Shown here: positions 1 to 6,853 of the stretch, one piece after another
How the letters are laid out: every line of letters starts with the position of its first letter
How positions within the stretch are numbered: the first letter of the stretch is position 1
Assembly: GCA_910588925.1 (NCBI GenBank)
Contig: CAJURV010000040.1
Coordinates: forward strand, 1-19,874
DNA from: an uncultured Rikenellaceae bacterium
Lineage (GTDB): Bacteria; Bacteroidota; Bacteroidia; Bacteroidales; Rikenellaceae
DNA length: 19,874 nt
Reading direction: 5' to 3'
Made by a program: the position numbers and the translations under genes
Notes under the pieces: model-generated
What the model saw: only the letters and a program-made list of their open reading frames with translations
Database searches by the model: none
Told to the model about the DNA's origin: nothing

Positions 1-323
1 CACGACCGCGATCGACGATTTTTGAGGTCTAAAAAACTTCGGCGCCCTGCGATCTGCGGTCGTGTACGCGGGCTAGCATGCCTGCGACTTTTAGCTAATG
101 CGCATTTCTTTAGGTGTGAAGTGATGGTATCGTCGCGCTAGGGGATCTCCCAACCTCTGTCCGGTTAATTCATGGTTGCTGGTGCAAAGCGGCACCCTGT
201 GCCGCGGGAGCTGGTTCGGTTAAGTGCGTGTTGTTCTTGCGGAGCGGGGCTCTCACCCCGCAAGAGCGGGCTTTGGCTAATGCGCATATCTTCAGTGCGT
301 CTTGTAGTATCTTATCGTCTCGC
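1..323. repeat. Non-coding dispersed repeat, left copy (inverted relative to 19590-19854)
   Basis: Reading the complement of 19765-19854 reproduces positions 1-90 with only two mismatches that I can find (positions 52 and 61). Homology continues in patches to about 323, including the shared segments around 157-173, 190-206 and 271-323. The element contains a terminal inverted pair, CACGACCGC at 1-9 and GCGGTCGTG at 56-64. It also has a 7-bp hairpin (GCGGCAC, loop CCT, GTGCCGC) at 190-206, a GC-rich hairpin near 237-265, and the word GCTAATGCGCAT twice, near 94 and 276. I see no convincing coding frame. The copy may begin before base 1, since the window edge cuts it. From 324 to 426 I see no gene, only a small ATGACA/TGTCAT hairpin. 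The identity of the repeat family is unknown to me. Confidence 0.85.
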
Positions 324-426
324 AATATGCCATATAACTATGACATCTTTGTCATTATCACCAAATACTTATACCGTAACAGAGGGATTTACAAATGACT
401 CAACCCATAAAAGATGGTCGAGCCGA

Positions 427-457
427 CAAAAAAGCCGGCGAAACTTTTTCGCCGGCT
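427..457 (-). terminator. Rho-independent terminator after ftsZ
   Basis: Read on the minus strand, an 11-bp perfect stem (AGCCGGCGAAA at 457-447 with its complement at 443-433) encloses a 3-nt loop and is followed by a run of T. It lies about 25 nt past the ftsZ stop, so it is the natural end of the dcw transcript. Unlike the two long palindromes at 13862 and 19277, this hairpin does not reach into the coding sequence. Confidence 0.85.
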
Positions 458-482
458 CGATAAATATTAAGATAAGAGACTA

Positions 483-2177
483 TTATATTTCGTCGTCCCT
501 CAATTTAAGTTTCTCTATCTTTTTCTTGACGGGTGCGGAGGGCGTAATCAACATATTACGTCTAAGATATGCCGGGACATTCTCCATCTCCTCCATATCG
601 CTCTCCTCGCGGGTAGGACGTCTGACCGGTTCCGATGCCGGACGACCCGCAGGTTGCGACATCTGTTGCTCCGTAAAAAGACTCTTTCTCATGCTATCGC
701 CGGTAACGCCGGTGGGTCCGAACGAACCGACTGGCATGCCCATGGGGGATGTAGAGCCTATGGGCTTGCGGGTCTCCACCACTATGTTTTCGTCATCGTC
801 TGGCGAAGGAACATCTTTACGCTCGTTGGTATCTTCGTCGAACGACAGGAACGTACGTTCGTTAGATGCAGGGGTCTGAGCAGGATTGTTCTGCTTGAAT
901 ATGTCGCGATGCGCCTTTTGCAGGTCGTCTACCAAAGCGAAATCGTCGTCGCTGGCATCTTCCTCTTTTTTGTGCTCCGATGCGGTGTCGTCCCAAGACA
1001 TAACCACCTTTTCGCCGGAAGCTGCAGAAGCGGCAGAAACCGTAGTAACAGGCTCTATGACAGGCTCCTCTTCCTTCGGGCTCTCCACTACATGCGGAGC
1101 TATGGCGCGGTCGAGCTTCTCTGCCAGACCGAGTGTCTCGTCGCTGTTGACGACACCCATATAGGCCTCGAAATCGCGTTGTGAATTGCGATCTTCGAAA
1201 CCGGTCGCCACTATCACTATGCTGACATTGCCGTCTTCGAGCGTCTCGTCATAACCGGCACCCCATATCAAAGCGGCCTCTCTGCCGGCTGCCGCACGCA
1301 CATGACCTATGATGGCGTAAACCTCGCTCATCTTGAGCTCCTTGTCTTTCCACGATATGTTGACGAGCAGATTCTTGGCGCCGTTTATATCGTTCTGCGA
1401 AAGAAGCGGCGATAGCAACGCCTCCTCCGTCAGCGCGGTGGCTATGTTGTCGATGCCTACGGCCGCTACTGCGAAACCCATCAGGGCCACGCCGCTGTTG
1501 CTCATGGTGGTAACCACGTCGGCAAAGTCGACATTCAGCTTGTGTTCTTTAGTTATGATTTCGGCGATACACTTGGCCGCGGTAGCCAATATGTCGTCGG
1601 CCTTTCCGAAGGCTTCGGAGAAGGTGAGATCGCCGTACATCTTGTTGATGTTCTCGTTGTCGATAATAAGCAACGAGTCTACATGCTTGCGCATCTGGGC
1701 TATACCCGACGTGGCCTGCATTATGCGTTTGTCGCCCTCGTAACGGAACGGAACCGTTACTATGGCTATGGTAAGGATGTCGAGCTCTTTGGCCACCTCC
1801 GCTATGATAGGGGCCGCTCCAGTACCGGTGCCGCCGCCCATACCGGCCGTTATGAACACCATCTTGACACCGCTACGCTCCAATGTCTCGCGTATGTCGT
1901 CGCGGCTCTCCACCGCCGCATCGCGTCCTCTCTCCGGCATGTTTCCCGCACCCAAACCACCGGTAAGATCGCGTCCTATCTGCATCTTGAGCGGAACGGG
2001 GCTTTTGTCCAACGCCTGTTTATCGGTGTTGCATACCATGAACATGACGTTGTGTATGCCAAGATTGTACATATACTTCACAGCGTTGCCGCCGCCACCG
2101 CCCACACCGATAACCATTATCTTGCTGGCAACCACATCGGACGACTGAACATCGACGCTGTCTATAAAGTCTATCAT
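483..2177 (-). CDS. ftsZ: Cell division protein FtsZ
   Basis: FtsZ is the tubulin-like GTPase that polymerises at mid-cell to form the Z ring. The 564-residue product has the glycine-rich nucleotide loop GVGGGGGNAV at 24-33, the tubulin signature GGGTGTG at 114-120 and the catalytic T7 loop NVDFADV at 215-221, so it should be an active GTPase. The globular core ends near residue 330. A long low-complexity linker rich in D, E, S and P follows to about 530, then a conserved-looking C-terminal peptide (ENVPAYLRRNMLI, 532-544) that would bind FtsA, and a basic tail KKKIEKLKLR. The length well above the E. coli protein (383 aa) reflects this linker and is usual in Bacteroidota. It is the last gene of the cluster, 66 nt after ftsA, and is followed by a terminator. 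Confidence 0.98.
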   Translation of the reverse strand: MIDFIDSVDVQSSDVVASKIMVIGVGGGGGNAVKYMYNLGIHNVMFMVCNTDKQALDKSPVPLKMQIGRDLTGGLGAGNMPERGRDAAVESRDDIRETLERSGVKMVFITAGMGGGTGTGAAPIIAEVAKELDILTIAIVTVPFRYEGDKRIMQATSGIAQMRKHVDSLLIIDNENINKMYGDLTFSEAFGKADDILATAAKCIAEIITKEHKLNVDFADVVTTMSNSGVALMGFAVAAVGIDNIATALTEEALLSPLLSQNDINGAKNLLVNISWKDKELKMSEVYAIIGHVRAAAGREAALIWGAGYDETLEDGNVSIVIVATGFEDRNSQRDFEAYMGVVNSDETLGLAEKLDRAIAPHVVESPKEEEPVIEPVTTVSAASAASGEKVVMSWDDTASEHKKEEDASDDDFALVDDLQKAHRDIFKQNNPAQTPASNERTFLSFDEDTNERKDVPSPDDDENIVVETRKPIGSTSPMGMPVGSFGPTGVTGDSMRKSLFTEQQMSQPAGRPASEPVRRPTREESDMEEMENVPAYLRRNMLITPSAPVKKKIEKLKLRDDEI

Positions 2178-2243
2178 AACGAAAGTATAATTACTTGTTA
2201 ACCCATAGCCCCGTATAATATTCGGGACACATCGGCATCAGGC

Positions 2244-3662
2244 TTAGAGATCGTTGTCTTCGAGGCTCTCCTCGGGGTCTATAGTGTCACGCACCTTGCC
2301 TATCGTACGTTTGAACCATCCGCCGAAACCGCCGTTGTGCGATGCTCCTCCTCCGCGGTGCATGTCGTCGTAATCGCCGGGCTCTTCATCGAAGCCGGTG
2401 TCCTGACCACGACGGAAAAGATCGTCGCCATCGCCTCCGCCGTACGGGTCGTACACCGTGTCGAGCGGTTTGGGTTTGGGAAGCACTAAAGTGGCCGTGG
2501 TACGCCCCATAGATGCGGCTATGAGCAACAGACCCACCGCCGTAGAGTAGAGGGGAGAGGCCACCTTGTCGACAGTCTCCGAAGAGACGTAAAGGTCGGG
2601 GGTGGCTATACGCACCGGCATTCCGGTACGTTGTGCGAAAAACTCTTTTATCATGTTCAGGTTGGCACCGCCGCCGGTAAGTACGATACCGCCGGCCAAA
2701 CGGCCCTCGTAACCCGAAGATTTGATAATGTTCAGAAGTTGGTCGCTTATATCTTCCAGACGCGCCTCTATTATAGAGGCCAGCTGTTTCTGCGATATTT
2801 CGTTGGACGGGGTGTTGTTGATGCTCGGCAAGCGTATGTATTGGGTTTCGGGTATCTCCGAAGAGAGTGCGCAGCCGAACTTGACCTTGAGCCTCTCCAC
2901 GAGCCTTTCGAGCACGCCGCACGAACGTATGTCGGAGTTTATATCGACGCCTCCGAACGGTATCACGCCGAGGAATCGGATGGCCTTGTCGTGGTATATG
3001 CAGACGTCGCAGGTGCCGCCCCCGAAGTCGAGAACCACCACGCCGAGCTCTTTCTGGTCGTCAACGAGCACCGCTTCTGCCGAAGCCAGCGAGCTTAACA
3101 CCACGTCGGCCACTCTGACATCGACACGGTTGAGACAACGGTATATAAGGTCGATCTTGCTCTTCTCGGCCGTTATTATGTTGAACTCTCCCGAGAGGCG
3201 CTTGCCTATCATGCCTATGGGTTCGCTACTGATATTGTCGTCGTCGAGCTTGTATATTCGCGGACGTATGTGTACTATCACCTCGCCGGCCGGCACCGAT
3301 ATGTTGCGCATGTCGTTGGAGAGACGGTCGACATCCTCTCTGCGCACCTCGCCCTCGCTGTTGGAGATGGATACGTAGCCCGATTTGTAGTCGCACTTTA
3401 TATGTTTGCCCGAGAGGTTGAGATAGGCCTCCTGCACCTTGAGACTGTACTCTTTCTCTATCTCGCGCAACGCCCTTTGCACCGACAATACTATCTTGTC
3501 GATATTGCGTATGTCGCCGCGCCACATGCTGTCGCGTTCGTTATCCACCACCGATGAGGCCACAATGTCGATCTTGCCGCCCTCGGCACGCCGTCCTATC
3601 AGTATGACGGTGTTGCTGGTGCCCATGTCTATGGCTGCGATGTAGTTGTTGTCTTTTTCCAT
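2244..3662 (-). CDS. ftsA: Cell division protein FtsA
   Basis: FtsA is an actin-like ATPase that ties FtsZ filaments to the inner membrane and recruits the rest of the divisome. The 472-residue protein shows the actin-fold signatures in order: phosphate-1 IDMGTSNT at 11-18, phosphate-2 LDFGGGTCD at 211-219, and the adenosine motif LTGGGANL at 328-335. An acidic, glycine-rich stretch (about 400-445) leads to a terminal amphipathic segment GGWFKRTIGKVRDTI (447-461), the expected membrane anchor, and then an acidic end. The linker between core and anchor is longer than in E. coli, as is common in this phylum. It sits between ftsQ (136-nt gap) and ftsZ (66-nt gap). I see no confident promoter or terminator in either gap. 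Confidence 0.97.
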   Translation of the reverse strand: MEKDNNYIAAIDMGTSNTVILIGRRAEGGKIDIVASSVVDNERDSMWRGDIRNIDKIVLSVQRALREIEKEYSLKVQEAYLNLSGKHIKCDYKSGYVSISNSEGEVRREDVDRLSNDMRNISVPAGEVIVHIRPRIYKLDDDNISSEPIGMIGKRLSGEFNIITAEKSKIDLIYRCLNRVDVRVADVVLSSLASAEAVLVDDQKELGVVVLDFGGGTCDVCIYHDKAIRFLGVIPFGGVDINSDIRSCGVLERLVERLKVKFGCALSSEIPETQYIRLPSINNTPSNEISQKQLASIIEARLEDISDQLLNIIKSSGYEGRLAGGIVLTGGGANLNMIKEFFAQRTGMPVRIATPDLYVSSETVDKVASPLYSTAVGLLLIAASMGRTTATLVLPKPKPLDTVYDPYGGGDGDDLFRRGQDTGFDEEPGDYDDMHRGGGASHNGGFGGWFKRTIGKVRDTIDPEESLEDNDL

Positions 3663-3798
3663 ATATACTCGCGGGATGCAGGCCGCTATTTTTGTTATTC
3701 TATACTAAGAGGGTTTCTTCCCGTTTCGCCGACCGGAGCAAGTATCGTGCCGTCCGCTTGTCTTCCGTAGTCGATATTATCTCATATCCGACGGAGTG

Positions 3799-4593
3799 TC
3801 ATTTGGTACACACCGCCATCTTGTTGTATTTAAGGTTTATGAGGCTGTAACGGTTCCACCCCGTCTGCTTCAGTTGGCCGAAATAGAGCTTGTACAGCTT
3901 GCCGAGAAATATGTCGGCGCTCCCTAAGTCGGACACTTCGCACAGTATCACCTTATGGGAGCCTATGCGCGGGATTATCTCTATCTCGCCGGCCTCGTTG
4001 AGGTTGATCTGCGCGATGAAATCGCTCCAAAAAGGGTCACTCTCCACCTTAACGGCAAAGTTAATCAGATTATCCGTAAAATTATAATTTTTAGAGATAA
4101 TTTTATTACCGGCCACATGCGGCATGTATTCCGACAGGGCCGAATCGCTCATGGTGACTAACGGAACGTCGGCCACGAAATCGGCGCATCGCGGTATTAT
4201 CACGCCGTAATCGTCCATATAGAAGCTCTCGCCCCCGTAGGTCATTACTCTGACGCGAGGTATGCGGGGCGCTATCTCCATGTGCAACGTTCCGCTCTCG
4301 TCCTTGTACACCTCCGAGTCGAGCACATATATCATGGAGTCGATATACTTCTCTATGCGCCTTACGTCGGTGCCTCCCACAGTAGTGACCCAGCCGAGCG
4401 AGTCGTCGACCAGAGTGCGCACCTTATCGACCGTGACGAAACCGAGCGTATCGCCACCCTCTATCTTTATGTCGAACTTATCTATGCGGCGCGCACGGGT
4501 AGACGAATAGTAGTGCGACAGCCCCGCCGCCGCGATGGCGAACATCGCCGCCGCTATCGACAGGTCCATCAGTATTTCTCGCCCGCGCTTCAC
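3799..4593 (-). CDS. ftsQ: Cell division protein FtsQ/DivIB
   Basis: FtsQ is a bitopic membrane protein that links the cytoplasmic ring to the septal peptidoglycan synthases. The product has 264 residues. A short basic start (MKRGR) is followed by one hydrophobic segment at about 10-26, then a periplasmic domain in which residues 36-105 fit a POTRA-like region, followed by a beta-rich domain up to the end (NRYSLINLKYNKMAVCTK). Sequence conservation in this family is low. The call rests on topology, size, the C-terminal pattern and the position between murC and ftsA. The start is 3 nt after the murC stop, implying translational coupling. Confidence 0.9.
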   Translation of the reverse strand: MKRGREILMDLSIAAAMFAIAAAGLSHYYSSTRARRIDKFDIKIEGGDTLGFVTVDKVRTLVDDSLGWVTTVGGTDVRRIEKYIDSMIYVLDSEVYKDESGTLHMEIAPRIPRVRVMTYGGESFYMDDYGVIIPRCADFVADVPLVTMSDSALSEYMPHVAGNKIISKNYNFTDNLINFAVKVESDPFWSDFIAQINLNEAGEIEIIPRIGSHKVILCEVSDLGSADIFLGKLYKLYFGQLKQTGWNRYSLINLKYNKMAVCTK

Positions 4594-4596
4594 CCG

Positions 4597-5988
4597 TTAT
4601 CTCTTTTCCAACATTTCACGTATAGGCTCCACGAAACGGTCTATGTCGCCCGCTCCGAACGTTATGAGCACATCGCCGTCGTCGGCGCGCAACACATCCA
4701 GAAGCTCTTCTTTACCCACCAGCGATTTTTCGGGAGCGGTGACCGCATCGAGTATCATGCGGCTGTCGACACCCTCTATCGGCTCTTCGCGGGCCGGATA
4801 TATCGGAAGCATTACAAGTCTGTCGACGGCTGAAAGACTTCGCGCGAAATCGTCGGCGAAATCGCGCGTACGGGTGTAAAGGTGGGGCTGGAACACCGCA
4901 GTAACGCTCTTACCGGGAAACATCTCGCGTACCGAACATATAGTGCGCCGCAGCTCCTCGGGGTGATGGGCATAGTCGTCTATGTATATGCGGTCGTCGC
5001 CGTGATACTGCACATCCATGCGCCTTTTGACGCCGCGGAAGCTCTCTATGGCTTCACGCAATCTGTCTTCATCGAACCCGGCCACCCACATCATGGCTAC
5101 CGCACCTACGCAATTTTCCACATTGACGCGCCCCGGAATGCCCAGATGGCAACCCTTTATCGTACGGTCGGGGCACACTATGTCGAACATATAACGCCCC
5201 TGTTCGTCGGCACGACACCCTACGGCATGGAAATCGGCCTTGTCGTCGTCCGAAGAGTATGTATAGAGACTGACCCCCTCGGGATAACGCGGCAAGGTCA
5301 CGCCTTTTCTGACGATGAGTGCGCCACCTTTTTTTATCTGTCCGGCAAAGAGCGAGAAACCCTCGCGCAGGGCCTCATGAGTGCCGTATATGTCGAGATG
5401 GTCGGCGTCGGTGGACGATATGAGCGCAACGTCGGGATGGAGCCTTAGGAACGAACGGTCGAACTCATCGGCCTCTACCGCCACCCTGCGACCGCCGCCC
5501 AAATGGATATTGGAGCCGAAATTCTTGGATATGCCGCCCATAAAAGCGCTGCCGGAGCCTACGGTACCGTCGCCGTCATCGGCCGCACAGGCATTGAACC
5601 ATGCCAGCATGGTAGTGGTGGAACTCTTGCCGTGGGTGCCGGCCACCGCCATGCAATACTTGCCTTCGGTAACCACGCCTAACACCTCCGACCGTTTAAG
5701 CACGTCGTAGCCGCCATCGCGGTAGTATGTCAGTTCACCCATGTCGTGCGGTACGGCGGGGGTGTATATCACCAGTGTACGTCCCGGATGTTTGTAGCGG
5801 GGGTCTATCAATGTCACGTCGTCGGTGTAGTGTATGTCGATACCCTCGCTCTCAAGCTCTGCGGTCAGAGGCGAGGGGGTACGGTCGTAACCGGCCACCG
5901 GGTAACCCTCAGAGGCGAAATAGCGGGCAAGGGCGCTGGTGCCTATGCCGCCTATGCCTATTATATATACCGAATCGAAACTTTTCAT
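4597..5988 (-). CDS. murC: UDP-N-acetylmuramate--L-alanine ligase MurC
   Basis: MurC adds L-alanine to UDP-MurNAc in the cytoplasm, the first step in building the stem peptide. The 463-residue product begins with the dinucleotide-like loop IGIGGIGTSALARYF (10-24). It carries the Mur-ligase ATP loop AGTHGKSSTTTML (116-128), the metal and substrate region EADEFDRSFL (172-181), DADHLDIYG (194-202) and the MurC signature YAHHPEE in the third domain. All catalytic motifs look intact. It is separated from murG, its usual upstream partner, by about 830 nt holding a repeat and the vapD module. How it is now transcribed is unclear: a terminator-like hairpin lies 72 nt upstream and I see no consensus promoter in the gap. 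Confidence 0.98.
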   Translation of the reverse strand: MKSFDSVYIIGIGGIGTSALARYFASEGYPVAGYDRTPSPLTAELESEGIDIHYTDDVTLIDPRYKHPGRTLVIYTPAVPHDMGELTYYRDGGYDVLKRSEVLGVVTEGKYCMAVAGTHGKSSTTTMLAWFNACAADDGDGTVGSGSAFMGGISKNFGSNIHLGGGRRVAVEADEFDRSFLRLHPDVALISSTDADHLDIYGTHEALREGFSLFAGQIKKGGALIVRKGVTLPRYPEGVSLYTYSSDDDKADFHAVGCRADEQGRYMFDIVCPDRTIKGCHLGIPGRVNVENCVGAVAMMWVAGFDEDRLREAIESFRGVKRRMDVQYHGDDRIYIDDYAHHPEELRRTICSVREMFPGKSVTAVFQPHLYTRTRDFADDFARSLSAVDRLVMLPIYPAREEPIEGVDSRMILDAVTAPEKSLVGKEELLDVLRADDGDVLITFGAGDIDRFVEPIREMLEKR

Positions 5989-6012
5989 CCCTATTATATT
6001 TTACTCAGAAAT

Positions 6013-6045
6013 TCAGATTACCACTCTACCATTGAGCTAAAGATT
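6013..6045 (-). other. tRNA-like 5' fragment (D-arm remnant)
   Basis: On the minus strand, TAGCTCAATGGTAGAG (6039-6024) matches the conserved tRNA D-arm and A-box pattern, with GCTC able to pair with GAGT. The sequence after it cannot form a matching anticodon stem, and no T-arm or CCA end follows before murC starts at 5988, so this is not a working tRNA. It lies between the vapD terminator and murC. It could be a scar of an integration event that used a tRNA gene, or a chance match. Confidence 0.4.
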
Positions 6046-6059
6046 ACGAAAATAGAATG

Positions 6060-6092
6060 AAAAATTCCATGCTATCGTTACATGGAATTTTT
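6060..6092 (-). terminator. Hairpin terminator after vapD
   Basis: A perfect 12-bp inverted repeat, AAAAATTCCATG at 6060-6071 and CATGGAATTTTT at 6081-6092, has a 9-nt loop and ends in a T-run on either strand. It lies 25 nt past the vapD stop and fits a rho-independent terminator for the two-gene module. It would also work on the opposite strand. If efficient, it would insulate murC from transcription coming from upstream. Confidence 0.7.
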
Positions 6093-6117
6093 GTATCGCA
6101 TAAAGAAAACAATCGGT

Positions 6118-6399
6118 TTAATCCTCCTTTACAATAGCCGTAAAATCGCTCCAATCTTCTACCCTGAACACTCGTATATCCCGCACGGATTTTCTGAACC
6201 ACTCTTTAGCTTTCAAGGCATTGATGGCCCGGTATAGATTGGCCATGTCGTTATTCTTCGTCAGATACACACTTCCCTGTGTAATGAAGAAATCGAACTC
6301 CCGTAAAATAGTCTTGATTTCAAAATAAGAGTTATTATAAGGCTTCCCGTAATTGTCCTTGAGGTCGTCTATAATCATATCGAAGGCTATCGCATACAT
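6118..6399 (-). CDS. vapD: VapD family protein (Cas2-like ribonuclease/toxin)
   Basis: The 93-residue product has the typical VapD start MYAIAFDM with Asp7, the middle block FITQGSVYL (about 38-46) and the closing block WFRKSVRDIRVFRVEDWSDF (67-86). VapD proteins have a ferredoxin-like fold related to Cas2, and characterised members (Helicobacter, Haemophilus) are endoribonucleases acting as toxins. Length is normal for the family, so the gene appears intact. It starts 11 nt after the stop of a 57-aa gene on the same strand, an antitoxin-first arrangement. The module sits alone between murG and murC, is visibly more AT-rich than both, and has its own promoter box and terminator, which suggests recent acquisition. 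Toxicity in this host is inferred, not shown. Confidence 0.92.
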   Translation of the reverse strand: MYAIAFDMIIDDLKDNYGKPYNNSYFEIKTILREFDFFITQGSVYLTKNNDMANLYRAINALKAKEWFRKSVRDIRVFRVEDWSDFTAIVKED

Positions 6400-6410
6400 G
6401 CCCGTAACTT

Positions 6411-6584
6411 TTATGCAGGTTGAAAAAACATCTCTTCTCCAAAGAAGATACGTCCGAGTTCATCCTTGATGGCGATAACGATACCTCTGAACGGGTTATC
6501 CTCCACATCGATAACCTCTCCGACTATCCAATCTTTCTCTCCTGTAAGTTTCGGAGAGACTTTTGCTCTATCCCCTTTTTTCAT
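6411..6584 (-). CDS. 57-aa small protein upstream of vapD, possible antitoxin
   Basis: An open frame starting at the ATG at 6582-6584 encodes MKKGDRAKVSPKLTGEKDW and then, from residue 20, IVGEVIDVEDNPFRGIVIAI, closing with KDELGRIFFGEEMFFQPA. It is rich in predicted beta strands with spaced glycines and begins KKGDRAKV, a pattern that recalls small SH3/KOW-like barrels. That fold is my inference. It precedes vapD by 11 nt on the same strand and would be co-transcribed, so it occupies the place of the antitoxin, as VapX does for VapD in Haemophilus. I do not claim sequence homology to VapX. The short gene is supported by a -7 box 31 nt upstream and by protein-like composition. Confidence 0.8.
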   Translation of the reverse strand: MKKGDRAKVSPKLTGEKDWIVGEVIDVEDNPFRGIVIAIKDELGRIFFGEEMFFQPA

Positions 6585-6614
6585 TGCAAGAAAATTTATT
6601 AAACACCATTAATG

Positions 6615-6622
6615 CAAAGATA
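6615..6622 (-). promoter_or_regulatory. Promoter -7 box for the vapD module
   Basis: On the minus strand TATCTTTG matches the Bacteroidota -7 consensus TAnnTTTG exactly and lies 30 nt before the start of the 57-aa gene. The upstream element is only partial: ATTG ends 17 nt before the box, where TTTG at about 19 nt is expected. The region around it is strongly AT-rich. Confidence 0.55.
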
Positions 6623-6698
6623 TTGTTTTTTATCGTTCACAATACTAAGCCCTACTGTAAATTTACTTCACTTAACACAAAGTGCTTACATAAACTTT

Positions 6699-6853
6699 CC
6701 TGACATCACCGAATATCACGCACATCAAAAGGGGCTGTGCCCCCTCGTTTTTGCTTCGCCTGCGGCAGTCGTTTTCTCGCCTCGGCAATCGAAACTTCGT
6801 TTCATTGCTCTCGGCTTATCGAAAACGTATTCTTTTGTCGAGTGACAAAAGTA
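6699..6853 (-). repeat. Dispersed hairpin repeat (copy A), invading murG 3' end
   Basis: This segment shares two blocks with the plus-strand copy at 19408-19489. One is an inverted repeat built on CTTTTGTC/GACAAAAG (6832-6851). The other is about 55 nt (6699-6753) differing at only a few sites, with a GGGGC-ACA-GCCCC hairpin plus TTTT when read on the minus strand. Copy A also holds an extra 6770-6827 segment, absent from the other copy, that is itself an imperfect 58-nt hairpin with CGTTTTC/GAAAACG ends. No coding role is apparent, except that the last 13 codons and stop of murG run into it. The two hairpins could act as terminators. From 6623 to 6698 I see nothing definite. Confidence 0.8.

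Noticed and set aside
1..323. A CRISPR array or integron attC site in the terminal repeats
   Set aside because: There are no regularly spaced direct repeats with unique spacers, and no recombination site that I recognise; only two loose copies of GCTAATGCGCAT about 180 nt apart.
172..879. Plus-strand open frame of 235 codons crossing the left repeat and the end of ftsZ
   Set aside because: It begins in a non-coding repeat, runs through a terminator and overlaps ftsZ antisense; the product is low in protein-like features.
2178..2190. TACTTTCG just before the ftsZ ATG as a promoter box
   Set aside because: It is a 7 of 8 match, but so close to the ATG that transcription would start inside the gene, and no upstream element is seen.
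6013..6045. A complete tRNA gene upstream of murC
   Set aside because: Only the D-arm region fits; no anticodon stem, T-arm or acceptor pairing can be formed in the available sequence.
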